Shown here: in pieces, positions 16,776 to 26,003 of the stretch
Layout: every line of letters starts with the position of its first letter
Numbering within the stretch: position 1 is the stretch's first letter
Assembly (NCBI GenBank): GCA_913048115.1
Contig: CAJWVI010000022.1
Location: 1-36,250, forward strand
Source of the DNA: an uncultured Flavobacteriaceae bacterium
Lineage (GTDB): Bacteria > Bacteroidota > Bacteroidia > Flavobacteriales > Flavobacteriaceae
Direction: 5' to 3'
DNA: 36,250 bases
Notes under the pieces: generated by a model
The model's input: the letters and a program-made list of their open reading frames with translations, nothing else
What the model was told of the DNA's origin: nothing
The model's database searches: none
Translations under genes and position numbers: made by a program

Positions 16776-19319
16776 ATGAACAAAACACAACACTACTTAC
16801 AAGGACAATGGCATGATGGTGAAGGAGATGGAGTTTTAATACATGATGCTGTAACTGGCGAAGCTTTTACAAGCATTGCTATGGGAGGCTTAGACGTTGC
16901 TGGGGCCCTGCAATATGGGAGAGAAAAAGGAGATGTACTTAGAAAAATGACATTTCAAGAAAGAGGTATGATGCTTAAGAAATTAGCCATGTATCTCACA
17001 AAACGAAAAGAAGCCTTTTACGAATTAAGCTACCGCTCTGGTGCCACACGTGTTGATAGTTGGATAGATATAGAAGGAGGATTTGGTAATTTATTTGCCA
17101 ACGCTTCGTTACGAAAACTATTTCCTAATCAAAGCTATCATGTAGAAGGAGATCCAATAGATTTATCACGAGGAGGACGTTTTATGGCACATCATATTAT
17201 GGTGCCACGCCGCGGGGTAGCTGTGCATATAAATGCATTTAACTTCCCTGTGTGGGGAATGCTCGAGAAATGTGCCGTAAACTGGATGGCGGGAATGCCA
17301 GCGGTTGTTTTGCCTGCGCCACAAACAAGTTATTTAACAGCAGCAGTAGTGCGTGAGATTATTGCTTCAGGTATCCTACCACAAGGGGCTTTGCAGCTTA
17401 TAAGTGGTACTGCTAGAGGTATATTAGATACGGTAGGGTCTCAAGATGTAGTGACCTTTACGGGTTCTGCAACTACAGGACGAATATTGAAAAATCATCC
17501 AAGATTGATTGAAGAGTCTGTGCCATTTACTATGGAGGCAGATTCTTTAAATGCCTCTATTTTGGGTCAAGATGCCCTGCCAGGAACGCCAGAATTTGAC
17601 TTGTTTATAAAAGAAGTACGTAAAGAAATGACCGTTAAGTCTGGACAAAAATGTACTGCTATACGCCGTGTTATTGTGCCAGAATCCTTAGTAGAACAGG
17701 TGCAGACTGCTTTGTCTAAACAACTAGATAAAGTAACCATTGGCGATCCTCGTTTAAAACAAGTGCGTATGGGCGCTTTGGTAAGTATGGCACAACGTCA
17801 AAGTGTTAAAGAACAAGTAGCTAAGATTGCTAAAACAGCTTCTATAGTTTATGGAAATACAGACGAACCAGAAATTATTGGTGCAGATGCTCAAAAAGGT
17901 GCATTTTTGAAGCCTATTTTGTTGCGAGAAGACCATCCATTTAAAAATGAAGCCTGTCACGATGTAGAGGCCTTTGGTCCTGTAAGTACGATCATGCCAT
18001 ATAAAAACATGGATGAAGCCATAGCATTAGCTCAAATGGGTAAAGGATCTTTAGTGTCTTCTATTGCAACCAATAATGATGCTTTGGCAAGAGAATATGT
18101 GGTAGGAGCTGCATCACATCATGGACGTATATTGGTGTTAAATCGTGAAATGGCAAAACAAAGCACGGGGCATGGATCACCATTGCCCTCTTTAGTGCAT
18201 GGTGGACCAGGGCGCGCTGGGGGTGGAGAAGAAATGGGAGGCCTACGTGGTATTAAACATTACCTGCAACGATGTGCTATTCAAGGAAGCCCAACAACCT
18301 TAACAGCTGTTACAGGGATTTACCAGCCCAAAGGAGCCTATACAGAAGCGCCAGCACATCCATTTACCTATCATTGGGAAGACATTCAACCAGGAATGTC
18401 TTTAAAAACACATAATAGAACAATTACAGATACAGACATTATAAACTTCGGAAATATTACCTGGGACCATTTTTACGCTCACACAGATATTACAAGTCTT
18501 GATGGAAGTATTTTCGAAAAACGTACTGCGCATGGCTATTTTATTATCTCCATGGCAGCAGGCCTATTTGTGTACCCTAACAAAGGGCCTGTAGCAGCAA
18601 ATTATGGGCTCGAAGAAATTCGGTTTTTACGACCTATTTATAATAATGACACTCTGTATGTGAGATTAACTTGCAAGCAAAAAGTAGACAGAGATGCTAG
18701 AGGTAAAGAACACCCAAGTGGTATTGTAAAGTGGTATGTTGAGGTATTTGACACCAATGTAGATGCTGCCAATACATTATTGCCAAAAACAGCAGAAAAA
18801 GAAGACCCTTTGGTGTGTATCGCCACAATACTAACGATGGTTGAAAAGAAACAAGAAGTATTTGTTGAAACGACCACCAGTGTGATAGAATCCTGCTTGG
18901 CTAAAATTTCTGAAGAGAGCAAACCAACTTGGGGGATTATGACTGCACAGCATATGGTAGAGCATTTAGAGTATACCTATAAAATAGCGGCCGGGGAGCT
19001 TCAAGATTTTGACATTGCTACGCCAGAGAAGTACTTAGAAAAAACACACGATAGTTTGTATGATTTTGAAAAATTTCCAATCAATTCAAATTTTCCTCAC
19101 CTTGAAAAAGATACATTAGCACCATTAGCACATCCAGATTTAAAAACGGCAAAAGATAACCTTTTGGCGGCAAGGTATAGATATCTAGACTTCTTTAAAG
19201 AAAATCCTGATGCGGTATTAAAGAACCTTGTTTTTGGAGAGCTAAATAAGTATGAGTGGTATTTACTGGAGAGAAAGCACCTAAACCATCACTTTGAACA
19301 ATTTAATTTATTAGACTAA
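16776..19319 (+). CDS. paaZ: PaaZ: aldehyde dehydrogenase / oxepin-CoA hydrolase with an added C-terminal domain
   Basis: PaaZ opens the oxepin-CoA ring and oxidises the resulting semialdehyde. Residues 1 to about 515 are the aldehyde dehydrogenase, with Glu254 (TMEADSLN) and nucleophile Cys293 (SGQKCTA). Residues about 530-688 are the MaoC-type hydratase, with Asp564 and His569 in DHFYAH. These correspond to Glu256, Cys295, Asp561 and His566 of E. coli PaaZ. E. coli PaaZ ends at 681 residues, but this protein runs to 847. The extra 159 residues contain [15 protein letters not shown] (His726, His730) and a final segment, [14 protein letters not shown] (His835, His838, His839). This looks like a DinB/DUF1569-type four-helix domain with possible metal ligands. 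The reading frame is intact through both joins. The role of the third domain is unknown. Confidence 0.95.
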   Translation: MNKTQHYLQGQWHDGEGDGVLIHDAVTGEAFTSIAMGGLDVAGALQYGREKGDVLRKMTFQERGMMLKKLAMYLTKRKEAFYELSYRSGATRVDSWIDIEGGFGNLFANASLRKLFPNQSYHVEGDPIDLSRGGRFMAHHIMVPRRGVAVHINAFNFPVWGMLEKCAVNWMAGMPAVVLPAPQTSYLTAAVVREIIASGILPQGALQLISGTARGILDTVGSQDVVTFTGSATTGRILKNHPRLIEESVPFTMEADSLNASILGQDALPGTPEFDLFIKEVRKEMTVKSGQKCTAIRRVIVPESLVEQVQTALSKQLDKVTIGDPRLKQVRMGALVSMAQRQSVKEQVAKIAKTASIVYGNTDEPEIIGADAQKGAFLKPILLREDHPFKNEACHDVEAFGPVSTIMPYKNMDEAIALAQMGKGSLVSSIATNNDALAREYVVGAASHHGRILVLNREMAKQSTGHGSPLPSLVHGGPGRAGGGEEMGGLRGIKHYLQRCAIQGSPTTLTAVTGIYQPKGAYTEAPAHPFTYHWEDIQPGMSLKTHNRTITDTDIINFGNITWDHFYAHTDITSLDGSIFEKRTAHGYFIISMAAGLFVYPNKGPVAANYGLEEIRFLRPIYNNDTLYVRLTCKQKVDRDARGKEHPSGIVKWYVEVFDTNVDAANTLLPKTAEKEDPLVCIATILTMVEKKQEVFVETTTSVIESCLAKISEESKPTWGIMTAQHMVEHLEYTYKIAAGELQDFDIATPEKYLEKTHDSLYDFEKFPINSNFPHLEKDTLAPLAHPDLKTAKDNLLAARYRYLDFFKENPDAVLKNLVFGELNKYEWYLLERKHLNHHFEQFNLLD

Positions 19320-19377
19320 TTAGTAAGACAAGAAGCATGAGCAAAATGTTCTGTTTCCGGTTTTTTGAATCAACAAT

Positions 19378-20130
19378 ATGACAGCACCCTACGTAAAACA
19401 AGACATACAAAATGGAATTTCTACCATTGAGTTTTTTCACCCTGCTCACAATAGTTTGCCAGGAGACTTATTGGCCAAGCTAACAGATACCATAGTAAAG
19501 GCAGGAGAAAATGATAAGGTAAAGGTAATTATCTTAAAAAGTGGGGGTGATAGAACCTTTTGCGCCGGCGCTAGCTTTAAAGAACTTATAAGCATCAATG
19601 ATGCTGAGGCAGGGCGTATTTTTTTTAGTGGTTTTGCTAACGTTATTAATGCGATGCGCTCATGCCCTAAATTTATTATTGGCCGTATACAAGGTAAAAC
19701 TGTAGGAGGCGGTGTAGGAGTGGCCAGTGCAACAGATTATTGTATGGCTAGTAAGTTTGCTGCTATTAAATTAAGTGAGTTAAATGTAGGCATAGGTCCT
19801 TTTGTTGTTGGTCCTGCTGTTGAGCGTAAACTAGGCTTGACAGGAATGTCTCAAATAGCCATTGATGCCAATTCATTTTATGATGCCCAGTGGGCACGAC
19901 AAAAAGGATTGTATGCAAGTGTGCATGAGTCTACCGCGGCTTTAGATATTGCAGTGCAGTCTTTTGCAGAAAACCTATGTACCTATAACCCTGAGGCCAT
20001 GCGTGAAATGAAAAAAGTAATGTGGACAGGTACAGAAAATTGGGACACCCTATTGGCAGAACGTGCAGCTATTTCTGGAAGATTGGTCTTGAGTGATTTT
20101 ACAAAGGAAACCTTAAAAAGATTTAAATGA
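19378..20130 (+). CDS. Crotonase-family protein, possible PaaF-type hydratase
   Basis: The 250-residue protein has the crotonase fold with the CoA-binding RTFCAGASFKEL segment. One of the two usual hydratase glutamates is replaced: the position in GGGxEL is Gly114 (GGGVGVASATD). The second is kept as Glu134 (KLSELNVGIGP). In this operon a 2,3-dehydroadipyl-CoA hydratase (PaaF) would be expected. The missing glutamate makes that assignment uncertain, and it may instead be an isomerase, a hydrolase or a hydratase with altered chemistry. It starts 58 bp after paaZ and its TGA overlaps the paaY ATG by four bases (ATGA). Confidence 0.88.
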   Translation: MTAPYVKQDIQNGISTIEFFHPAHNSLPGDLLAKLTDTIVKAGENDKVKVIILKSGGDRTFCAGASFKELISINDAEAGRIFFSGFANVINAMRSCPKFIIGRIQGKTVGGGVGVASATDYCMASKFAAIKLSELNVGIGPFVVGPAVERKLGLTGMSQIAIDANSFYDAQWARQKGLYASVHESTAALDIAVQSFAENLCTYNPEAMREMKKVMWTGTENWDTLLAERAAISGRLVLSDFTKETLKRFK

Positions 20131-20720
20131 TATATTCCTTCAAGGGTCACATACCAGTAGTTCATGAGTCTAGTTTTATTCATCCCCTAGCAGCTGTTAC
20201 AGGTAATGTAATAATAGGTAAAAACTGCTATGTAGGTCCTGGAGCCGCCATAAGAGGAGATTGGGGTGAAATTATTTTGGAAGATGGTGTAAATGTTCAA
20301 GAAAACTGCACAGTACATATGTTCCCTGGAAAGTCTATTGTTTTAAAACAAGGGGCTCATGTTGGTCATGGAGCAATTATTCACGGAGCCAACCTAGGGC
20401 GCAATTGCATGATTGGCATGAATAGCGTTATTATGGACGGTGCTCTAATTGGTGATGAATGTATTGTAGGCGCCATGGCTTTTGTTAAAGCCGAATGTGT
20501 ATTTGAGTCAAGACAGTTAATCGTTGGGAACCCAGCAAAGGTGATAAAAGAAGTTTCTCAACAGATGATAGCCTGGAAAACAGCTGGCACAAAATTATAC
20601 CAACAACTTCCTGCAGATTGCCACGAAACACTTCAACAAGTGGCGCCGCTCAGGGAAATTCCAAAAAACAGACCTGTGCAAGAAGATTTTCACAAAACAC
20701 TTGCTGAGCTTAAGAAATAA
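20127..20720 (+). CDS. paaY: PaaY, hexapeptide-repeat thioesterase
   Basis: PaaY is a gamma-carbonic-anhydrase-like trimer. In the phenylacetate pathway it acts as a thioesterase that removes ring-1,2-epoxide and dihydroxy CoA derivatives. The 197-residue protein is mostly left-handed beta-helix repeats (for example VTGNVIIGKNCYVGPGAAIRG and VGHGAIIHGANLGRNCMIG) with metal-ligand histidines in HVGHGAIIHG. It overlaps the preceding gene by four bases. It ends only 5 bp from the stop of the oppositely oriented purT, with no terminator between them. Confidence 0.93.
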   Translation: MIYSFKGHIPVVHESSFIHPLAAVTGNVIIGKNCYVGPGAAIRGDWGEIILEDGVNVQENCTVHMFPGKSIVLKQGAHVGHGAIIHGANLGRNCMIGMNSVIMDGALIGDECIVGAMAFVKAECVFESRQLIVGNPAKVIKEVSQQMIAWKTAGTKLYQQLPADCHETLQQVAPLREIPKNRPVQEDFHKTLAELKK

Positions 20721-20725
20721 TAAGC

Positions 20726-21892
20726 CTAAGGAAGCACCCTTACTTTTGACGCCAAATCTTTTGCTTTTTCAGTAATGGAAGCAATGTCAGTGTTTATATC
20801 ATCATAACAAACGACAACTCCCATTCTTCTATAAGGTCTTGAGCTAGGTTTTCCAAAAAGTCTGAAATCTGTTTTAGGACTGTTTGCTAAAACATCTAGG
20901 TTTTCAAAATATGGATTTTCAGAATCAGAGGATGCAAGAAGTACTGCGCTGGCGCCATTTCTCTCTAGAGTTATTTCTGGAATAGGCAAACCAATGATAG
21001 CGCGCAAATGCAATTCAAACTCATTAAAGTTTTGTGTATTTGCCAAGGTTACCATTCCTGTGTCATGAGGTCTTGGTGATAGTTCAGAGAAATAAACTCC
21101 CTCTTTTGTAGAGATAAAAAATTCTACACCCCAAAGGCCATTTCCAGTTAAGGCGGCAGTAACTTTTTTAGCCATTTCTTGCGCCGTTTTTAAATGATGT
21201 TCTAGCATTAAGGCAGGTTGCCAACTTTCTTGATAGTCTCCTCGTTCTTGTCTGTGTCCTATAGGAGGACAAAACAGAGTATTGCCATTTTCTTGCGTTA
21301 CCGTGAGGAGTGTTATTTCATAATCAAAATCTACAAAGGCCTCTACGATCACTTCCGCTACATCACCTCTGGAGCCTTCTTGAGAATACATCCATGCTTT
21401 ATCTATGTCTGCCTCACTTTTAATTGTGCTTTGTCCTTTACCGCTGGAAGACATTAGTGGTTTTACTACACAAGGCATTCCAACCTGAGCAACAGCAGCT
21501 TTTAGCATATCGGCAGAACTGGCATAGGTGTATGTTGCTGTTAAGAGTCCTAAATCTTTGGCGGCCAGATCTCTAATGGCTTTCCTGTTCATGGTGTAAT
21601 TGGTCGCCTTTGCAGATGGAACTACAGTATATCCCTGCTCTTGATAGGCATAAAGGCGCTCTGTGCGTATGGCCTCTATTTCTGGGATGATATAATCTGG
21701 TGTATGCTTTAAAACAATACGATCAAGCGCATCGCCATCTAGCATATTGATTACTTCAAAGTCTTGGGCAACTTGCATGGCTGGGGCATTTTTGTAGCTA
21801 TCTACAGCAATTACATATTGACCTAATCGTTGCGCTGCAATTACAAATTCTTTGCCTAACTCTCCTGCTCCTAATAGTAGGATTTTTGCCAT
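20726..21892 (-). CDS. purT: Formate-dependent phosphoribosylglycinamide formyltransferase 2
   Basis: PurT makes N-formyl-GAR from GAR, formate and ATP in purine synthesis. The 388-residue protein begins with a Rossmann-like N-terminal domain ([22 protein letters not shown]). It continues with an ATP-grasp core ([14 protein letters not shown], then [14 protein letters not shown] and [14 protein letters not shown]). Length and sequence follow E. coli PurT (392 residues) closely from end to end. It is transcribed toward paaY, and the two stops are 5 bp apart. No shared operon partner is visible. Its upstream region (21893-21990) shows no clear TAnnTTTG element. Confidence 0.97.
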   Translation of the reverse strand: MAKILLLGAGELGKEFVIAAQRLGQYVIAVDSYKNAPAMQVAQDFEVINMLDGDALDRIVLKHTPDYIIPEIEAIRTERLYAYQEQGYTVVPSAKATNYTMNRKAIRDLAAKDLGLLTATYTYASSADMLKAAVAQVGMPCVVKPLMSSSGKGQSTIKSEADIDKAWMYSQEGSRGDVAEVIVEAFVDFDYEITLLTVTQENGNTLFCPPIGHRQERGDYQESWQPALMLEHHLKTAQEMAKKVTAALTGNGLWGVEFFISTKEGVYFSELSPRPHDTGMVTLANTQNFNEFELHLRAIIGLPIPEITLERNGASAVLLASSDSENPYFENLDVLANSPKTDFRLFGKPSSRPYRRMGVVVCYDDINTDIASITEKAKDLASKVRVLP

Positions 21893-22009
21893 TTTCTGAA
21901 ATTTTAATAGTTCGATTGCAATTTACTATTAAATAATCATTTTTCTAAAGTTGTGTTTGTGTTGATGTTCTCATTTTTTTAAAGCAATTAAAATGATAGA
22001 TATTAATCA

Positions 22010-22017
22010 TATATTTA
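22010..22017 (+). promoter_or_regulatory. Possible -7 element of the thioredoxin-like T9SS gene
   Basis: TATATTTA lies 26 bp before the ATG at 22044 and, with the following CC, is identical to the element before the tetR gene. No TTTG is found at -33. Weak evidence. Confidence 0.3.
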
Positions 22018-22043
22018 CCTTAAAAAGAATAAAATTCAACATT

Positions 22044-22841
22044 ATGAAAAAAATTATTTTAAGTATTGTTTTAGTCCTAATAACAACAGGCCTTTTTGCT
22101 CAAGTTCAAAATTATAGTGTTGGAGATGTTGTTGATGATTTTACTGTTACCGACACAAATGGAAATGTTTGGAACTTATATGATTTAACTTCTCAAGGAA
22201 AGTATGTGTATTTAGATTTTTTCTTTGACACCTGTGGTCCATGCCAGACTACAACACCTATTTTTAATGAGTTTCACGACACTTATGGTTGTAATCAAGG
22301 TGATTTATTTATGATTTCTATTAACAATGGTACCGACAGCGACGCAGAAGTAATTGCTTTTGAAAATGCTTTTGGAGGAAGTTTCACTCATGCTCCTGCT
22401 GTAAGTGCAGATGGTGGTGCAGGCGCCGTAGATACTAACCTGGGTATTACTGCATATCCTACATATTGCTTGATTGGTGCAGACAATACATTATTAGTTA
22501 ATGATATCTGGCCAATTAATGATCTTGGCACCTTTGTTAATACAATACCTGCCAATTCTAATGCTGTTCCAATGCAATGTTCATTAGGGGATAATCAAGC
22601 CTTATTAGTAGGTTTTAATGTATATCCAAACCCAAGTACTGGAAATCAAATACACATAGCTCTAGGGAACAGCGCTACACGTTCTGAGGTTGTTATATAT
22701 AATGTGTTAGGAAACGTTGTTTACACAAATACGTTCTCTCAAAACACATTCACTATCAATGCCAATCTATCTAGTGGTAGCTTTATTATAAGCATCACCA
22801 CAGAATCAGGAACTGCAAATAAAAGTATTATCGTAAGATAA
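22044..22841 (+). CDS. Secreted thioredoxin-like protein with T9SS sorting tail
   Basis: I took the ATG at 22044 because it begins a signal peptide, MKKIILSIVLVLITTGLFAQ. The upstream ATG in frame at 21993 would hide it. The 265-residue protein has a redoxin/TlpA-like domain with CGPC at residues 64-67 (FFDTCGPCQTTTP). It ends in a T9SS type A sorting domain (NVYPNPSTGNQIHIAL, VIYNVLGNVVY, LSSGSFIISITTESG). It should be exported through the T9SS and anchored or released at the cell surface. The substrate is unknown. The gene stands alone between purT and a long palindromic terminator. Confidence 0.9.
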   Translation: MKKIILSIVLVLITTGLFAQVQNYSVGDVVDDFTVTDTNGNVWNLYDLTSQGKYVYLDFFFDTCGPCQTTTPIFNEFHDTYGCNQGDLFMISINNGTDSDAEVIAFENAFGGSFTHAPAVSADGGAGAVDTNLGITAYPTYCLIGADNTLLVNDIWPINDLGTFVNTIPANSNAVPMQCSLGDNQALLVGFNVYPNPSTGNQIHIALGNSATRSEVVIYNVLGNVVYTNTFSQNTFTINANLSSGSFIISITTESGTANKSIIVR

Positions 22842-22857
22842 GATGTAGATGCCAGAT

Positions 22858-22909
22858 TTTTCACAACAAAAAAAGCACTGATATATCAGTGCTTTTTTTG
22901 TTGTGAAAA
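22858..22909. terminator. 52-bp perfect palindrome, bidirectional terminator
   Basis: The two 26-bp arms are perfectly complementary with no spacer. They contain GCACTGATA/TATCAGTGC flanked by seven A or seven T. It serves the thioredoxin-like gene on the plus strand and the aminotransferase gene on the minus strand, whose stop is 8 bp away. Confidence 0.92.
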
Positions 22910-22916
22910 TTTAAAT

Positions 22917-24107
22917 TTATGACGTTAAGACTTCTTTTATTTGCTGCATCGCTTTGGTAATATCATCGTTAGATGCTGCATACGAGATGCGGATACAGTT
23001 AGGATCTCCAAAAGCCTCACCGGTTACCGTTGCTACCTTTGCATTTTCTAATAGATAAAGCGAGAAGTCTGTGGCGTTATTAATTGTAGTACCGCGCAGG
23101 GTTTTTCCGAAGTAAAAAGAAATGTCTGGGAACACATAAAACGCTCCTTGAGGCTTGTTAATTTTAATACCATCAATCTGTGCTAATAGTCCTAAAATTA
23201 AGCCACGTCTTTCTTCAAAGGCGTCTATCATGTACTTAATCTTGCTTGGAGAATTCTTTAAGGCTATTACTGCCGCTTTTTGTCCAATACAATTTGCACC
23301 ACTAGTTACTTGGCCTTGCATTTTATTACAAGCACGTGCAATATATTCTGGAGCTCCAATAAAACCAATTCTCCAACCCGTCATTGAAAATGCTTTTGAG
23401 ACACCGTTTACCGTTACGGTGCGGTCATACATGTCTTCAAATTGCGCCATAGAAGTATGTTGGTTAGTGAAGTTAATGTGCTCATATATCTCGTCACTAA
23501 TTACAATAATCTTTGGGTATTTAACCAAGACGTCTGCCAAGGCTCTCAATTCTTCTTTGCTGTAAACAGAGCCACTTGGGTTACAAGGGCTACTGTAAAT
23601 CATCATTTTAGTTTTTGGGGTAATTGCGTCTTCTAAATCTTGAGGTGTTACTTTAAAATCTGTATCGATAGATGTTTTTATCTCAACAGGAACCCCACCA
23701 GCTATTTCTGAAATATCACTATAACTCACCCAATAAGGGGCAGGTAATAAAACTTCATCACCAGGATTTAACAATACCTGCGCTAGGTTGTAAAGTGATT
23801 GTTTTGCTCCAGTGGAGACTACTATTTGAGAGGGACCATAGGTGAGGTCATTGTCTCTCTTAAATTTTGTAATAATAGCTTCTTTAAGATCTGCATATCC
23901 GTCTACAGGAGTATAAGAATGATAGTTGTCTTCTACAGCTTTAATTGCTGCTTGTTTTACAAAATCTGGTACTGTAAAGTCTGGTTCTCCCAGACTTAGC
24001 CCGATGATGTTTTCTCCAGCTTGTCTTAGTTCTCTTGCTTTGGCTGCCATGGCTAATGTTGCCGATGTAGCCATGTTGTTGATTCGGTTAGAAAGTTTAT
24101 TATTCAT
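22917..24107 (-). CDS. Pyridoxal-phosphate aminotransferase, aspartate aminotransferase type
   Basis: This fold-type I, class I/II aminotransferase probably moves the amino group between aspartate and 2-oxoglutarate. The 396-residue protein has the cofactor lysine Lys238 in VNGVSKAFSMTGWRIGF, CNPSG with Asn176, and SDEIYE with Asp205. The C-terminal arginine motif is present in DPNCIRISYA. It resembles the bacterial type Ib enzymes. Its ATG lies 4 bp after the stop of the desaturase gene, so the two are co-transcribed. The palindromic terminator follows 7 bp after its stop. A specific substrate cannot be read from sequence alone. Confidence 0.93.
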   Translation of the reverse strand: MNNKLSNRINNMATSATLAMAAKARELRQAGENIIGLSLGEPDFTVPDFVKQAAIKAVEDNYHSYTPVDGYADLKEAIITKFKRDNDLTYGPSQIVVSTGAKQSLYNLAQVLLNPGDEVLLPAPYWVSYSDISEIAGGVPVEIKTSIDTDFKVTPQDLEDAITPKTKMMIYSSPCNPSGSVYSKEELRALADVLVKYPKIIVISDEIYEHINFTNQHTSMAQFEDMYDRTVTVNGVSKAFSMTGWRIGFIGAPEYIARACNKMQGQVTSGANCIGQKAAVIALKNSPSKIKYMIDAFEERRGLILGLLAQIDGIKINKPQGAFYVFPDISFYFGKTLRGTTINNATDFSLYLLENAKVATVTGEAFGDPNCIRISYAASNDDITKAMQQIKEVLTS

Positions 24108-24111
24108 TATT

Positions 24112-25215
24112 CTAGGCAGTCAAAACAGGTTTTTGCCCCATGTGTTTAAGATGTTTGAAATGAGCTAATAGCGCTTTTCTAGTGGTCTTGTACTCATTGT
24201 AGGGTAAGTTGAATTCGAGCGCTGTTTCACGTACTATTTTTGAAATTTTAGTGTAGTGCACATGGCTAATATTTGGAAAAATATGATGTTCTACTTGATG
24301 GTTTAATCCACCCGTAAACCAGTTCATTATTTTGTTTTTTGTAGAGAAATTTACCGTTGTAAATAACTGATGTATTGCCCAAGTATTTTTCATCGTACCA
24401 GAGTCATGTGGAAGAAAAACATCTGCATCTTCTATAACATGAGCAAGCTGAAATACAAGACCAAGAATCACTCCGGCTACATAATGCATAATGAAAAACC
24501 CTATTAGTATTTTCCACCAAACAATGTTGAAAAATATAATTGGAATTACAATCCATAATGACCAGTATAAAATTTTAGTGAAAATCAATATACTCCATTG
24601 AGTAGAGGGTTTAGGGAATTTTCCAAAAGACAATTTACGTTTTAAATAACGATAGGTTTGCTGAAAATCTGTGGTTAGCGCCCAATTAAAAGTTAGCAAA
24701 CCATATAATAACACACTGTAATAGTGCTGGAATCTATGAAGTTTATGCCATTTTGCATGTTTTGAAAACCGAAGTATTCTTCCAGCCTCTAGGTCTTCAT
24801 CATGACCGTGTATGTTAGTATAGGTGTGGTGCAATACATTGTGCTGTACTTTCCAGTTATAGGCGTTACCTGCTAGAATATAAATACTGCTTCCTAGAAC
24901 TTTATTAATCCATTTTTTTGAAGAATAAGCACCGTGATTGGCGTCATGCATTACGTTCATGCCAATACCTGCCATGCCAATTCCCATCACTACAGTTAGT
25001 GCTAGTTGAGCCCAAGTTGGGAAACTCAACGTTAAGAACAAGAAATATGGTACCAGGTATGTACAAAACATAATTACAGTTTTTAAGTGTAATTTCCAGT
25101 TTCCTGTTCTCTGGATCTCATTTTCTTTAAAGTATGCGTTTACACGCTTGTTTAGTGTTCTAAAAAACTTTCCAGAATCTAGTCTTGAAAACTTTAATTG
25201 ATTATTTGTCAACAT
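24112..25215 (-). CDS. Membrane fatty-acid desaturase, front-end (delta-6-like) type
   Basis: The enzyme introduces a double bond into acyl chains with a diiron centre. The 367-residue protein shows the three histidine boxes: HDANH (90-94), HNVLHHTYTNIHGHDED in the middle, and HQVEHH near the C terminus. The third box has Gln in place of the first His, which is typical of front-end desaturases. Several hydrophobic segments surround the boxes. There is no N-terminal cytochrome b5 domain, so electrons must come from a separate carrier. It leads a two-gene unit with the aminotransferase. The link between the two functions is not obvious. Confidence 0.92.
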   Translation of the reverse strand: MLTNNQLKFSRLDSGKFFRTLNKRVNAYFKENEIQRTGNWKLHLKTVIMFCTYLVPYFLFLTLSFPTWAQLALTVVMGIGMAGIGMNVMHDANHGAYSSKKWINKVLGSSIYILAGNAYNWKVQHNVLHHTYTNIHGHDEDLEAGRILRFSKHAKWHKLHRFQHYYSVLLYGLLTFNWALTTDFQQTYRYLKRKLSFGKFPKPSTQWSILIFTKILYWSLWIVIPIIFFNIVWWKILIGFFIMHYVAGVILGLVFQLAHVIEDADVFLPHDSGTMKNTWAIHQLFTTVNFSTKNKIMNWFTGGLNHQVEHHIFPNISHVHYTKISKIVRETALEFNLPYNEYKTTRKALLAHFKHLKHMGQKPVLTA

Positions 25216-25249
25216 TGCGATTGTATTAATTTATAATCTGAATTATATA

Positions 25250-25257
25250 CAAAAATA
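25250..25257 (-). promoter_or_regulatory. Predicted -7 element for the desaturase unit
   Basis: On the minus strand this reads TATTTTTG, an exact TAnnTTTG match, 34 bp before the desaturase ATG. No TTTG at the proper -33 distance was found. It faces away from the rsmG element at 25312. Confidence 0.45.
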
Positions 25258-25311
25258 AACATCTATAGTCTAAAAGTTCTAATCAAAATCATAAAATTAT
25301 AAAAGAAAGCC

Positions 25312-25319
25312 TATTTTTG
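25312..25319 (+). promoter_or_regulatory. Predicted -7 element of rsmG
   Basis: TATTTTTG followed by C is an exact TAnnTTTG match. It lies 16 bp before the rsmG ATG, so the leader would be about 10 nt. A -33 TTTG is missing. Confidence 0.5.
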
Positions 25320-25335
25320 CTGTCTAAACATAACA

Positions 25336-25968
25336 ATGCAAGAACTACTTCACTATTTTCCGAACTTAACAGCGCATCAAATAGCGCAATTTGAGTTGCT
25401 TTCAACCCTGTATAAGGATTGGAATTTAAAAATTAATGTTGTTTCTAGGAAGGATATTGATGAGATATACTTGCGCCATGTGCTCCATTCTTTGGGTATT
25501 GCAAAGGTGCAACCTTTTATGGCGGGCAGTTCTATTTTGGACGTAGGTACTGGTGGTGGTTTTCCTGGAATACCACTTGCCATATTGTTTCCTGAAGTGC
25601 AGTTTCACCTAGTAGATAGTATTGGTAAAAAAATTAAAGTAGTAGAAGAGGTGCGTGATGGTTTAGAGCTGCAAAATGTAAAAGTAACAAATGCACGTGC
25701 AGAGACCATTACAGGTCAGTATGACTTTATTGTAAGTAGGGCTGTGGCAGAAATGGAAACCTTTGTAAGATGGGTTAAAAACCGTGTTGCTAAAAAGTCA
25801 AACCACGAATTAAAAAATGGAATTTTGTACCTCAAGGGCGGAGATTTAACACAAGAGTTGGCCTCCTTTCCAAAAGCTACTGTGCATAGACTACCTAGAT
25901 TTTACAAGGAAGAATTTTTTGAAACAAAAAGTGTTGTTCATTTGCCAATAAAATTTAAAGGAAGATAA
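25336..25968 (+). CDS. rsmG: 16S rRNA m7G527 methyltransferase RsmG
   Basis: RsmG (GidB) methylates N7 of G527 in 16S rRNA using S-adenosylmethionine. The 210-residue protein has the SAM-binding motif ILDVGTGGGFPGIPLA at residues 67-82. The acidic end of the next strand is HLVDSIGKK, and TNARAE and IVSRAVAEM are also family hallmarks. Length is normal. It is divergent from the desaturase unit and followed by a strong bidirectional terminator. Loss of this gene in other bacteria gives low-level streptomycin resistance, which is family knowledge only. Confidence 0.97.
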   Translation: MQELLHYFPNLTAHQIAQFELLSTLYKDWNLKINVVSRKDIDEIYLRHVLHSLGIAKVQPFMAGSSILDVGTGGGFPGIPLAILFPEVQFHLVDSIGKKIKVVEEVRDGLELQNVKVTNARAETITGQYDFIVSRAVAEMETFVRWVKNRVAKKSNHELKNGILYLKGGDLTQELASFPKATVHRLPRFYKEEFFETKSVVHLPIKFKGR

Positions 25969-26003
25969 GAAATCACTCTATTTTCATGAAACTATAAAGC
26001 CAA

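Noticed and set aside
21993-22043. Upstream in-frame start of the thioredoxin-like T9SS protein
   Set aside because: It lies before the signal peptide and overlaps the predicted promoter element.
23155-24168. Plus-strand frames opposite the aminotransferase gene
   Set aside because: They are shadows of a conserved gene on the other strand, with low-complexity, Cys-rich translations.
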